A stretch of 64,000 nt of DNA from Batrachochytrium dendrobatidis JAM81 (GCF_000203795.2 NW_006281114.1:124001-188000); one strand, 5' to 3'; shown: positions 48,203-61,500, numbered from the stretch's first letter. The notes: generated by a model not told the origin, from the letters alone. Numbers and translations are program-made.

Positions 48203-50434
48203 ATGGATCGATGCGATACAACTTTATCAACGGAAGACACTGCTGATGCTCAAAGGGATCACAAAGTTGGATTTAAACCATATGTAAAGCCTGCCAAGCG
48301 AGGCACACTTCCTCCAGGTCCACCGCCTGCACCTGCTGGCGTCAAAGTGATAGCCCAGTTTCAAGATAGTCATGGTGAAGCATGCGGACCACCGCTTAAT
48401 CTTCCAATCGATGTTAATCCAGAGCAGCTGGAGCTCCTCTTGAACAGTCTTTTGAAAAATGTAATATTATCCCGCAGTGCATTGAATTCGCTAGAATCGC
48501 CAAATCTGGCTATAAGATTGGCTTGAATATTTTATTAAATTCAATCATACGCTTGAATCGATATAGGACGATCCATTGCCATATTTGTTTACTGTAGATG
48601 AAAAAGATATCACGACTACACTTTTTCAGGATGTTATTCACGGTCTTGGGAAATCAAGTGAACATATGCTTACAATTCAGTATCAGCCTCAAGCTGTATT
48701 TAAAGTTCGCACTGTCAGTCGGTGTACTGCGTCACTTACAGGTACGATGGGTTGTTGAACGCAAGTCTATGCAGATGGATTGTTGCTTGCTTTGGTTACT
48801 AAATCAATTCACGAGTCTAGGTCATACCGAATCTATTTTGTCAGTATGCTTTAGCCCCGACGGGAAATTATTGGCTAGTGGGTCAGGTAAGACTTGCAGT
48901 CAGATTGAATGTCTTGTATTATCGATCAAACATTAAACATTTAAATTCATCTTAAACGTAGGCGATACCACGGTTAGAATTTGGGATCTCAATACTGAAA
49001 CTCCACAATACACTTTAACTGGCCACACAAACTGGGTACAAATTGTTTCTTGGTCACCCGACTGTGAATTTCTTGCATCTGGAAGCATGGATTCAACAGT
49101 AAGTTTATGCTTTATACTACGCAACACGGTGCTATTGGGTTTGTCTGTTGGCTAACTATATTTCAAACAGATTCGTTTGTGGAACCCTAAAACTGGAAAA
49201 GCTTATGGCGATGCTCTTCGAGCACATAGCAGCTGTATCACTAGTATTAGCTGGGAGCCAATGCATCTGTATGTTTTTGCTGATGGCTATATGTTGATGC
49301 GTAGACATTGTATTTGTATTTATCTGTAACGGTATTTGGCTAAAATTATAGCAACAAGGCTTGCAATCGATTTGCAAGTGCAGCAAAGGATAATACTGTG
49401 AGGATCTGGGATGCTACGCAGCGACGTGTTATCATATCTCTTGCACAGCATACGGCTCCAGTCATGTGTGTCAAGTGGGGCGGTAATGGATACTTGTACT
49501 CGGGATCTCGGGACAAAACTATCCGTGTCTGGGATAGCAATACAGTAAGTTTTTGGTGGGACAAACACAGACTACTCATACAAAACTCTAACTGCTTGAA
49601 TGCGACTGCATTGTGGATTATTTTAGGGAAAACTGTTGAATGTACTCGAAGGACACGCTCATTGGGTTAATCATCTTGCTTTATCTACCGACTTTATCCT
49701 ACGAACAGGTCCCTACGGTCATACTGATCCAGTGTTTAAATCCAAAGATGATGCATTTGAGGCTGCAAAAAAGCGATATGCTGCAGAACTAGAGTTGGCA
49801 GGTGGAGTAGAGCGCCTTGCATCGGGCTCGGACGATTTTACCATATTTTTATGGGAGCCTATTAGGAGCAAAAAGCCTGTAGCGCGTATGACTGGGCATC
49901 AGCAGTTGGTGAATCATTTGAGCTTTTCACCTGATGGTCGTATTCTTGCTAGTGCAAGTTTTGACAAGAGCGTCAAGTTGTGGGATGCTGCTACTGGAAA
50001 GTATGTAGTTTGACTTGTTTTAAGACTGAGCCATCCATGTCAAACATGTCGGTATGTAGTTTTAATTGATTGGCTTGTGTATAATTTCAGGTTTATTACA
50101 TCGCTACGAGGACATGTATCTCCTGTATATCAGGTCTGCTGGTCATCTGATTCTCGCCAGGTTTTATCAGGAAGTCGTGACACTACGCTCAAAGTGTGGG
50201 ATATTAAAACCAAAAAAATGAAGGCTGAACTTCCTGGGCACGCCGATGAAGTTTTTTCGGTAGACTGGAGTCCAAGTGGAGATCGCGTTGCCAGTGGTGG
50301 AAGAGATCGTATTCTTAAAATGTAAACACATACTTTTTTGTTGTCTAGTTTAATCTGTATATAGCTAACAGCATTCTATACCATTGTTTTCAATTCATAA
50401 TGTAATACTATTGTTTCATAGATGGAGGCATTAA
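48203..50434 (+). CDS. NLE1: Notchless/Rsa4 ribosome-assembly WD40 protein
   Basis: Rsa4/NLE1 binds pre-60S particles and is pulled off by the AAA ATPase Rea1/Midasin. The N-terminal ubiquitin-like NLE domain spans 48345-48725: VKVIAQFQDSHGEACGPPLN then LPIDVNPEQLELLLN, LPYLFTVDEKDITTTLFQDV and QYQPQAVFKVRTVSRC. Eight WD blades follow: GHTESILSVCFSPDGKLLAS, WDLNTETPQYTLTGHTNWVQ, AHSSCITSISWEPM, and QHTAPVMCVKWGGNGYLYSG. Then come GHAHWVNHLALSTDFILRTG (the long Rsa4 insert with KSKDDAFEAAKKRY), GHQQLVNHLSFSPDGRILAS, GHVSPVYQVCWSSDSRQVLS, and GHADEVFSVDWSPSGDRVAS. The Midas-interacting acidic residue region lies in the Ubl. The last exon is 13 nt (50422-50434, completing KIWRH-stop). Convergent with C1-THF synthase with only 27 bp between stops. 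Confidence 0.93.
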
Positions 50435-50461
50435 TTTCAAAAATAATAAACACCATTGTTT

Positions 50462-53400
50462 TTAAAAAAGACCATAAACTCTTCCTGTTTCTGGATCCAC
50501 ATCCACATCAAAGAAACAAGGGCGGGTAGAAAGACCTGGCATGGTTTGCATCTCGCCCAAGAGTGGGTAGAGAAATCCTGCACCAACCGAAGCACGAATG
50601 TCACGCACAGGAACAACAAAGTCAGTGGGAACACCTTTTAATTTAGGGTTATGAGATAAGCTCAGATGGGTCTTGGCCATGCAGATGGGAAGCCCTGCAA
50701 AGCCTTGAGCAGTATACGTCTCGGCTTTCTTTTTGGCAGCCTCTGAAAGTTCGATGCCGCTAGCACCATACATTTCACGAGCAATAGTAGCAATCTTTTC
50801 CTCAATGGATGCATCTAGATTGTACAGGAATCTAAATTGCTTTGGATCATGAGAGCTACAGGCAGCTACAACGGCATTTGCCAGATCTACTGCACCTGCA
50901 CCGCCATTAGCCCAGTGATCACATGAAACAGCGGCAAAAGCCCCTGCCGCCTTGGCTTCTTGACAGATAACATTGATTTCTGCATCTGTATCGGTACTAA
51001 AACGGTTAATGGCAACTACAACTGGAACACCAAACTTTTGAGCATTTTGAACGTGCTTGATCAGATTGTTGCAGCCAGCCTTGGCTAAAGCAAGATCTTC
51101 TTGCATGTAGACTTCAGAAAGAGGCTTTCCAGCAACAACTTCAGGACCACCGCCGTGCATTTTAAGAGCCTTGACCGTTGCAACAAGAACAACTGCATTG
51201 GGAATGAGACCAGAATAGCGGCATTTGATATCAAAAAACTTTTCCATGCCAATGTCTGCTCCAAATCCGGCCTCGGTCACCACAAAACCACGCTGAGAGA
51301 CTTCGGTACCATCAATGGTACCTGAAAGTTTAAGCGCAATGCGATCAGCAAGGATGGATGAGTTTCCATGAGCAATATTGGCAAATGGACCAGCATGAAC
51401 AAAAACAGGGGTTCCCTACATGATCACAGGCAGTTCAAACATGCATTAGATGTGTTTAAACACGATGGTTCCTGATTTACTAACCAATACAAATACCAAA
51501 ACAGTATGACTAAACTTACCTCCAATGTTTGCATGAGATTGGGTTTGATAGCATCCTTCATTAGCACAGTAAGCGCACCACCACAGCCAATATCATCAGC
51601 AGTAATAGGCTCACCCGATTTGTTGCTTGCAACGACCATTCGTCCAAGTCTGTATTCAACCAAGGTAAAAAGCAAGATCAGACAATTTGAGACATGTTTA
51701 TACTGTTGAATGCATACTATGGGTTTAAACCCATCCATCAATCCGCAAAGTTTGCCAGGTTTCATACACATACCGTTCACGCATATCACGCATATCTGTA
51801 GTTAAAGCAAGAACAGCCATGACTTCACTTGCAACTGCAATGTCAAATCCAGTTTCACGAGTTCTACCTTGCTCCTGTGGTCCTTGACCAATGGTGATAC
51901 GTCGGAGAAAACGATCGTTGGTGTCAAGAACACGCTGCCAGGTGATGGTAGCTGGATCTATATCCAAACGAGCAAACTTGGAACGCTCTTCAGTAGTAAG
52001 ATCATCTGGGTTGGTTTTATCAATCCCAAGTTTCTAAAATATAAAAGTTGGTTAAAATACATCATTGAAATTGTATCTCTGGTCAATTTCAAAGTATTCA
52101 CCTTTAGACGTCTAAACATCACTGCAGAAAATGTGCGGACTCCTTTTTTGGCTGGAACCAAACGATCAAACAAAGCCTTGTCGGTTTGGGTTGCTTCGTG
52201 AAAAATTCTTGCATCAATGGCAGCAGCTATACCAATGCAATGGGTTAAAATACATTACAAAAATGAATACTGTGTCATCACAACACGATAATATCCATGA
52301 TGTTCATATTCAAAGCGGTGTTTTACCAAGCAGGTTGTTTGCAGCAACTACTGCGTGAATATCTCCAGTCAAGTGCAAGTTGAATTCATCCATGGGAATA
52401 ACCTGGGAATAACCACCACCAGCCGCACCACCTAGCCATTCAATAAAAAAAATTAGATTGGTAATACACATTGAAAAACACAAGTAAACATACCTTTGAT
52501 ACCAAACGTAGGGCCCTGTGATGGCTGGCGAACACATGCAATGGCAGGAAGTTTCAAGTGTGCACCAAGAGCCTGACAAAGACCAATAGTGGTAGTAGAT
52601 TTACCTTCACCGAGTGGAGTGGGTGTAATACTATCGAGATCCAGTAAATAAAATTTGAAATTGTGGCAGCCAAATATAAAACACATGAATAAGCTTACCC
52701 AGCAACAACGACATAGTTGCCATCCTTTACATGGGAAAGACGATCCAGAACAGACAGCGAAACCTTGGCTTTGTTTCTGCCAAAAGACTCATACTGGATT
52801 TAGTCCATAAATATAAGCGTTATTAAAGAGTATGAATCAGATTTAAACTCGATTGGATCCATTCACAAAAAATACCTCGCTTTCAAAAAGACCAAGCTCA
52901 CGAGCAACCCGATTAATGACTTTTGGCGTTTGAGCCATGGCAATATCAATATCACTAAATAGAACATACGCATGAGTTGAGTATTTAAAATTATATTTAA
53001 CAGATTTTAAAATACCTTGGAACAGGACGCTTTAAAGAAAGAGGCAAGTATTGAATTGGTTCCTTGTTTCCCTTGAGAAAGTTTACAGCACTCTCGACAG
53101 TATTGGACATGAGCATTGCAACAGTCATTGGCCCAACACCACCTGGAACGGGTGTAATGGCAGATGCCACCTGTGATGCAGTTTCAAAATCAACATCACC
53201 AACCCAGCGAGTGCCAGATTTCTTTGTGGGATCGGCAACAGCGTTGGTGCCAACATCAATGACAACAACACCCTTTTTAAGCCAAGATCCCTGAATGAGA
53301 TTTGCATGACCAACGGCAGCAACTAGAATGTCAGCAGTGCTGATGATCTCTTGCATGTTTTGAGTTTTGGAGTGACAAACAGTAACAGTGGCATCAAGAT

Positions 53401-54480
53401 CTTGCAGTAGATGAGAAACTGGCATGCCCTATGTGGTATCAGACACCATAGACACAATGATAGAGTGAGCAAGACCAACTATGATACTGATTTTATCCCA
53501 ATAGGAATTGTACAGTTATTTTACTTTTACCCACCACAATATTGCTGCGTCCAACAACAACAGCGCGTTTTCCCTTGACATCAATACCACTACGACGGAG
53601 TAATTCAACAACACCTTTTGGGGTGCATGGCACAAATGCATGATGCTGATCTCTTTTGACCAACTGGCCAATGTTGGTTGAGTGAAATCTTGATGGTTGA
53701 ATAGAACATGTTATAGAGATTGAGTCAATCATAGGAAAATGGTAATCTTGAATATGCAATCAGCTAGACGATAAATAAATTACCCATCCACATCTTTGGT
53801 AGGACTCATTGCTTCTGTAACGCTTCTTTCATCAATATGCGAAGGTAGAGGTAGTTGAACTAGAATGCCATGTACAGATGGATCATCGTTTAGAGCATAC
53901 ACGGCGTCCATCAACTACCATGAATTTCCAAGATCAGCACAATGGTGTTGATAGAAAAGAGTATTAGCATCAGATATCAAGTCAAGACACCAGTAGAACG
54001 CCATGGAGTGTAAAGTCATTGCTTACTGTCATTTGAGATACGCTCTCATCGAACCTTTTCAAAGTGAGTTTGATGCCAGCCTAAATTTACAGTTCAAATG
54101 AAAGGATTAGTAATCAATCATCAATATGGCGTTGATGGTCAATCCAACTGTCATCTTCATATGTCCAGACACAGCCTTATGCATGGCAACACACCTTGAT
54201 AGCAGCTTGTTCTTTCATGCGCACATAGATGGTCGAGTCTGGCCGACTACCAACTTGAATAATGGCCAGATGAGGTGTGTATCCGTTGTATCGGGTACGC
54301 AGGTCGGCTACTTGAATCTGGAGTTCATTGCGAATGGTTCTGTGAATAAAACAAAACAAACGTCAGTTGCCATAACCGATCCAAGCGAATGCCATGCAAT
54401 AGATAGTATAATAACAAAGATTGACTTTGACGACTCAACTCGGCAATAGCCTTTCCATCAATCAAAGTAGCAAAAGACAT
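50462..54480 (-). CDS. ADE3: C1-tetrahydrofolate synthase, trifunctional
   Basis: Methylene-THF dehydrogenase, methenyl-THF cyclohydrolase and formyl-THF synthetase in one chain, interconverting one-carbon folates for purines, thymidylate and methionine. ATG at 54480 ([18 protein letters not shown]). The dehydrogenase/cyclohydrolase domain has [17 protein letters not shown] (catalytic Lys), [33 protein letters not shown] and [10 protein letters not shown] then MPVSHLL, and [17 protein letters not shown]. The synthetase domain has the P-loop [38 protein letters not shown] then [31 protein letters not shown], and [20 protein letters not shown]. The end is [15 protein letters not shown] at 50462-50464. 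About 15 exons. The frame is open 309 bp upstream of this ATG to another ATG (54789); the added sequence looks like a mitochondrial presequence (see findings). Confidence 0.94.
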
Positions 54481-55163
54481 GGTCGATTTGAATTGATTCA
54501 AAGAAAGAGTAGTTGCTGGAATAGAATTATAATGCTGATTGCAAGCTATATGTAATGATCTTGTCGTCAATGGTATAAAAAATAAAAAGGCTGAACAGCG
54601 CGGCCTGCAAAAGGGTCGAATTGTCTGATATGATGGGTGATGCTCTATATTGAATCTTGTTGGTCTATGCAATCGACTGCTGTGTATATTCTTATTGGTT
54701 TGAACAATCCATTCCCTGCATAAAAGATTCATTGCTGTCCATATGTGTTTTCTGTTTATATGACATATTGCTGGTGAGCAATGTTGCATTTTATTTGCAA
54801 TCGTATTCGTATAAAATAGAATAAAAATGACAAACTATTCAACACTTGTTAAATTTACTGTTGGATAGTTTCAACTGTTCAACTCATTCAATATAATTTA
54901 TTATTCAACAGCAATATCGCGAGTTTCATTCTTGAACTCGATAATCATTCGACTATAACAAATAGTGTTGTATGAAAACACTGATAATCTAAACGTCAAT
55001 GTGTAGACAATCTAATAAATATTTAAATACTGTTTATTTCAAAATAAAAAGTCATTGACAAGTCTTCCATTTTACGTGAATACTGCTGTAAATATGATCT
55101 CGGTAGGCTAAATACTAATTTAATTCATTACAAGTGAACGAGAATCTATTTCTGGATCAAATG
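54481..55163. other. Region between C1-THF synthase and SYAP1-like gene
   Basis: 54481-54789 is an open frame continuous with C1-THF synthase (possible leader). 54787-55093 is the second 307-bp repeat. The remaining 70 bp precede the SYAP1 stop codon and show nothing else. Confidence 0.5.
54787..55093. repeat. 307-bp TIR element (MITE-like), copy D
   Basis: Same orientation and length as copy C, with four substitutions, so a recent duplicate. One of the changes (GGATAG for GAATAG) breaks a pair in the 13-bp hairpin. Ends are the same imperfect inverted repeats TTTGCAATCGTATTC / TTTACAGCAGTATTC. Lies upstream of the C1-THF synthase gene just as copy C lies upstream of ELP2. Confidence 0.8.
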
Positions 55164-56759
55164 CTACAACCCAAGCTCTGCTTGCAACTCTTTTTCCCAA
55201 TCGCTACCATAATCAGGCTCGATCAAATCACCTTCGTCGTCAGCTATAGTATCGGCCACAGAACCCATGTCATAATCCGTCTCTTGCTTCGCCACCAGCT
55301 CTGGATTAGTCTGCAATATTTAAACGAATAGTTGGAAAAATAACCAAATCACTACATGTGATATCAAAGCATCAATCATTCGATCAACATACCTTTTGAA
55401 CAGGCTCTAGTGTACTTGATATCAATTGCTCAATATCTAATGGTGCAGTGCCTGACATAATTGGGTCTCCAGTTTCCAAATGATCAGAATGGGATGCGGT
55501 CGTCTCAACAGGAAGATTTTCCACTACAGGGTTTTTTACATCAACAGATGGTTGGAATTCTGACGAGTCCACGTTGCTTACAAACTGTGGATTGGCTAAA
55601 ATAGCTTGTTGCTTCAACATGTTTACCCGATAAAAATAGTTTTTCCAAAAATCATTGTCGTTGATGCTGGTACAAGTACATTCGAGTTTGATCCATCAGA
55701 TAGCACAGTCATGACTGATGAGTGAATCTAGATGCTGATAATACGACTATAATGTCAACAAATATGTACCTACACTTTAGGAACAAGGTCAAACCGCATC
55801 TTTTGTAAATCAGGATCTTCCTTGAGCATCCACTGTATTACACAATCAATACACTGAGTCTATGGTTTCAAGACACATGTTGCAATTTCAGCACGATTTT
55901 ACCATAGCATCCTCGTAAAAAACATCCATTTTAAATACAAAGTCTGTGCCTTCTGGTAGAGGTGTCAAAAAGTTTCTTTTTTCCTAGCACAACCATAATG
56001 TGGTGATGTCAGTTGGAGACCAAGATGGTTCAAGAGTTTAAATTTAAACATCTAATCATTGATATTTAAGCTTGAGAGTGAAGCATTACCTTGGAAAGAA
56101 GAAAGATGTCTTTTTGAAGTGAATCAGCATTTGGGACATTAGTCCATGATGGTGTTATAGTTGGACTGGGGTGTGCTGAGACTGTCGATACAAGTGATGT
56201 AGCAGTTGCATTACTCCATCGGTTCCATCCAAAAAATCCAGATGGTGCGGCAGCACCAGTGTCGTTGGTTGACTCAGATGGATCAACAATGCCTTTCTTG
56301 TCAGATGAACGTTGCCCTTCATTGTCAACATCCCTGGACTGAGAGTGTAGACTGTTTGGGTCTGCCGAGGCTGTCCAAAGTGTTGTGACTGACTTGTTCT
56401 GTCCATCCAAGGCAGATTCAACACCATTTCCTTTTGATGCTCCCAGCAACGTATTCGACAATAATGGCATAGGAAGCGGACTCAACTGGAGTGCATCTGC
56501 AGGGGTTTCTTTAAAGTCTCCTCCGTCCTTTTCCTTTCGAGCCTTTAGATATTCATCCCTCTGTGCATCCAAAGATGCATTGGCTTCGCTGAGTGTGGTC
56601 ACTAGCTTACTTCCAAATGACGATACAAACTCTAGTATTCATGTTAGTCATGCACAATGATAATGCTCTGGTTACATTTATTCTTTATAAAAAATACGTA
56701 TAGACTTTCATATAGCATTTGAACTGGAGAATGGCTAGTTTATACTCACTGGAAAACAT
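55164..56759 (-). CDS. SYAP1: SYAP1-like BSD-domain protein
   Basis: Cytoplasmic BSD-domain protein; animal SYAP1 promotes Akt phosphorylation, while the fungal role is unknown. Start MFS at 56759 in a 10-nt coding exon, joined to KFVSSFGSKLVTTLSEANAS (compare human MFRGLSSW). A long Ser/Asp-rich linker with FFGWNRWSN precedes the BSD region: KRNFLTPLPEGTDFVFKMDV then FYEDAMWMLKEDPDLQKMRF then DLVPKV, and INDNDFWKNYFYRVNMLKQQ with the diagnostic FW-NYFYRV. The C-terminus DYGSDWEKELQAELGL matches the SYAP1 DWEKELQQEL motif. TAG at 55164-55166. An in-frame ATG at 56879 is possible but lies outside family length and has no similarity. Confidence 0.85.
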
Positions 56760-56971
56760 ATTCAGAGTTGCCGAGTTTTGGATAAAATGCAAAGGTAATC
56801 TTGCATGTTGGAACAAGTAGATTTTCAAAAGATTGTTATAAATACAGCTGGTATCCGTTTTTTTATTTGGTATGGCCATGAAAGTTTATAATAATTGCTA
56901 GCAACTTGAACCAATTGAATCGGGTTGGTTGCAGATGACGTAGACTTTAACTATTATCGATGAATGGCCAT

Positions 56972-58448
56972 TCACCTTGCGTCAATCAAGTCCATCATTT
57001 CTATACCAATCTCCTCAATACTACTTGATTTATCCAAACGCTCGCCATCAAACTCGAATTGTATGTCGGGCATGTCCAACTTTTCGGAAATTTGAAAAAA
57101 GGTTGTTTTCTGCATACAATATTAAGCGTTAAATCTAGCGACTATCCAAGCAGTACATCATAGGTATAAACTGCTGTATCAGCGCGATTCTTACCTGACC
57201 AACTCTTACTTTTGTGATGCCAGTTGCTTGTCGAATCTGAATCACAAATGTATGTTCGCCAAGAACTTGATCCTCTTTGCTTTTTTCTGGACTGTCTACA
57301 GATAGCCGATTCAAAATAGATCTTTTGGGCGAATCGTTAAGCATTTGTGTAAACTGATGGCTAGTATAAGACACTGAAACCAAAAAATGGTTGATAAAAT
57401 AATCATTCTATGTAGTTGATGTCGTTTACAGCAGGCCTTACCCAGAGTATCACCGTCGTGGACACCACTTTCTGAAATATACGACAATGGAAACAGTTTG
57501 ACATTGTGGTGTGAAAGAACCAGATCTAGCTCTGAAATGCCAGAACGATGTGCAATTACATTCAATAGCTGTTGGACACGATGGTTCTAATGTTGAAACG
57601 AGTTGTTAGCAACTCTTTTTTTAAAATAAACCACTTTACCATCCAAGTCTAATGCACCTTTGAAACCTTGATCTTGAATGGTTTGAAAAGAGATGGAGTG
57701 TCTGCATGTGGCCATACATGATGCTCGATCTTGACCGTGATGTTGAAATCAGGTTGCTCTGCTACTTTATTGGAACTATGCGTGGTAGCGGATGATCCCG
57801 CTCCAACAATATGAGATACATGTACAAATGGTTCTTCGAATCTGTCATCCTCATCCACATCCACATCGACTTCGCGGCCTAAACTTTGCTGAAAACTCCA
57901 TAAATTTCGTCTAAAGTAATCCATCAAATCATTTGGCAATGAATACTCTGGATAGATACGTTACCAATAATGAACAAGTCGTACCTGATTTCATCAAGAC
58001 TTGCTTGTGATTCTGCAGACAAATCCATAGGTGGAGGAGTCAGAGAAACGTCCCGAATCTGCTGTGACTTTGACAGACTTGATGCACTCGAGTCTTTAGC
58101 ATCCTTTATACGACCGGGTGATGAAGTAGATTCAATTAAATTGGATGGTTGAAGAATATCGCCATCTTCTGAATCATTGTCCAAATCCAGTAAAATAGCC
58201 CGCTTTCGTTGTTCTATAAAAGATAAAATCAGAACAATACTCTACACTGGAGTTGGTTCGACACACTCACCTGCAGTGGAATCGACATTCTCCAATGCAG
58301 TTGGCCTTGTCCTAGAAACAGACTTTTTTCCAAGGTCGAAAAAATCAAAGTCTGAATTAGTTTTACAAGACTTTGAAATACTGAATGTCTGTTTATCGTT
58401 CTCATGCGACTCTGCAGGAGTGTCTAGTTGTCTGGATCGTTTAGGCAT
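56972..58448 (-). CDS. Rad60/Esc2/NIP45 (RENi) family, tandem SUMO-like domains
   Basis: RENi proteins carry SUMO-like domains that bind Ubc9 and act in SUMO-dependent genome stability. ATG at 58448, MPKRSRQLDTPAESHENDKQ. The N-terminal half is acidic and Ser-rich with short hydrophobic-acidic stretches such as AILLDLDNDSED that could be SUMO-interacting motifs. The first SUMO-like domain runs through DFNITVKIEHHVWP, FKPFKIKVSK, and VQQLLNVIAHRSGISELDLV then LSHHNVKLF. The second reads HTFVIQIRQATGITKVRVGQ then KTTFFQISEKLDMPDIQFEF then DGERLDKSSSIEEIGMEMMD then LIDAR-stop. It ends without a di-Gly, as expected for this family. About seven exons. Shares an 85-bp divergent promoter with TEL2. 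Confidence 0.75.
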
Positions 58449-58533
58449 TTGCAATGTTTGAGGATTTCAGCAAATTTAACAAATGTTCAAGTCAACCACA
58501 AAGCGTTTCAACCCTTTTGATTTATAGCATTGA

Positions 58534-61500
58534 ATGTCAGACAAAGATATATGTAATGCTCTCAAGGGATTACAGAGTGTTGATGATTTGAAACATGCAT
58601 TGGAACAGCTGCAGAGTTTGAGATCTAGTCATAGTTCATCTGAGTTGAATGGCCAAATCATTCAAGAAACTACTTCAGCACCAACCATGAACAAACGATT
58701 GCTTTCAATTCTACTCAAAAGTTCTGTAGTGCAATGGGCATTGTGTTTAACAACAGCTGAGAGAGAGTCCTTGTATGACACTTGTTTTTTTTGTCGTGGA
58801 GAGCAATCTGATAGAATAGTAAATAGTGACGATCTGGTGCATTCCATGGAAGCTCTTTTTCAAGCCATTCGATGCTCTTCAAGTCCTGCTGTCAGAAGGC
58901 TTCTTTCTGCAACATTGGCTCATTTCCTAAAAGTGTATTCAGTCACTAGTTTACTGATACACGTACAGTCTGATACGACCATTACAAACACTGCAACAGT
59001 TCGATGGCTGCAAGTGCGTCGAGTGCTTTCAACGATCCCAGAACTTCCAGATATCAATGATTCTCAACTTGACTCATCGTAAGTTTAGACTGGTCAATGC
59101 ATTTCAATGGTTTAGTTTCAGGATCTAAACAGTGATATTTTAATCAATTCTAATCTAGTCGATATTGTACACGAATCGGAAATCAGCTTATCGAAGCATT
59201 CGAGTCCCTGTGTTTATCAGATTCAGCTAGTGACTGGACAACTGAAAGCATTGCAACTCTTGTGGGGGATTTGATCAATCGTGGACATGCAGGTAAAGGT
59301 TTCTAACTTGTCATGATAATATACGAATTTGAATTTAACAATGGATCTTCAACTAGATGCTATAACACATGCCTTTGCACGAGCCTTGATGAGCAGCAAT
59401 CGAAATATGTTGGCATACAAGAATCTGTATAAGCTTTGTGAATACATGTCTCGCAACCAACAAAATACATACCTGCTGCACTTTTTAGAACATGTTCAGC
59501 AATTAAACCTAGATTTCGGTGTGTCTAGATTTGTAAAACAATTCCTGCTGTATTGTAATATATCGTGTCAGCTCATGGTTTGTTTCATTGTTTAGATACA
59601 TCTCTGATCTTTTTACAGACTATTTGTGGCACTGGTGCATCACTGGGTCGCTTTGCTTGTTGGGTTGTTCAGCAGCAAAAATTAGCCATGGAAATGATGG
59701 ATATAGTACTGTGGTCAGTATTTTGTAATTCAGGTACTAGTTGTAATATTAAATCCACGATATGTTTACCATCACGTCAATGTTTGATTGTGGTCCAACT
59801 CGGCTTATTTCTGTACTTGCTTTAGGAAAAACTGAGATTGGGTTGGTTTTGTCAGCACTATCGATGATATGGTCTTCGCGAGATTTTATTGTAAACGGCG
59901 ATTATGAATTTCAAAAAAGTAATACGATTTTGGTGCGAAAGAAATGGTTCTATGGATTTACTCTTACATTTTTATAGACATGTTTATCACTCTTGTTTTG
60001 GCATGTCACTACTGTCGTGCCGACATGATTCACGAAAGTGAGCCGATAAAAATCATATTCCATGCTGTTTCAACGTACCTTGAACTAGCCAATAGCAAGA
60101 CGCGAACACTTGGTTTGGTATGTCTTGAATAGATTGATGTTTTGAATGCTCTAGGCTAACACGTTATTTTACAAATGCCTTGATCCAGCGTCTTGCAGAA
60201 ATACTTTCCACTAGGCTGTATCCAGAAATTGCCTTGCATTTAGATATTCCACCATCGGATGATTTAAAAGCACTGGAATCTTGCATTCATTTGGAGAATT
60301 TGGGTCAAGGTCTTCCTTTGTTATTTTCAAAACAAAAGCCTACCGACGAATCAGAGATGGACAATGGCAAGTAGGCTTGAGCTGATATACACTAGATTTG
60401 AATCCCTGATCACACTAACTCTTGTATACTTAGCTGCGCGTCCTGTTTTTCAAATCAACGAAACTGAACCAGCACCATTTGATAATCCCGATAGCACTGC
60501 ATCGATTCCAGTTGTGTCGTTACTTACCCGGTCACTATTTGATGACGATTCATGTGCGTGAATATAATTTTAATCATGCATTATAGTTTGAACTTGTAAT
60601 TGTATCGAGTCACCATTTGGCTTATTTCAAGTGTATATGTTAGCTGATAGCGAAGATGACAACCAAGGGGATGAAGCACCTGAATCAAAACAATTGGATC
60701 AAGTGCCTACTATAAAGGAAAATCGCCAAGGAACCAAAGGGTAAATTATTTTAAGCGAATGCAAGACGATTTAAATGTTTATACTAATACGGTTTGTTTT
60801 GGTAGATTTTTGGCAGACTATCTGGCAGCACTCAAGTCAAAAGATGATCCTGATCGTTTTGAAGAATGTTTGCTAGCGCTAGCAAAAATGCTTATTACCA
60901 TTTCAACACTTGAACTTGGTGAGTTGAATACTTGTAGTGGTCAAGGTTGTATCAACTGCTGATTACCGTATGAATAGAGGAAAATCACGAGACTGTATGC
61001 AGTGTACTGGTTTCCATTGAGGATAGGTTTGATACAGATGGATTTGATGTATATCGAGTCAATGCTTGGACGGCCATGAGTCTTCGTTTTCCAAAAAAAA
61101 CTGCCGAGTGAGTTTATAGTGTAGAGGGTATGCTCGACGTTTAGTTTTTTTTGCTAACTCTACTAGATTTGCCGCACGAGTTTTGTTTGATAAACAGTAT
61201 ACCATGTTTACGAAATTTTGGATACTTCAGTCATGGAATACACTGATTCTTGGTGGACACACACTTATGCGTGACACTGGAGCGATTCCTTCTAGTACAG
61301 CCGTGATATTTCAACTGGCATTAAAGCTGTATGGAGATGTGACACCAACGTACTTGCTTTCTCAAACATGCATGTCAGCTCTGTTTGCACATTTGCAGTT
61401 TCAAAGGTATTTATGTTATTTCACAGAAACATTCAAGTGCACAGTTTCAGTTAAAGTTTAAAATGTGCTGACTTTGTATTAGAAACTGGCAGCAGCTGTT

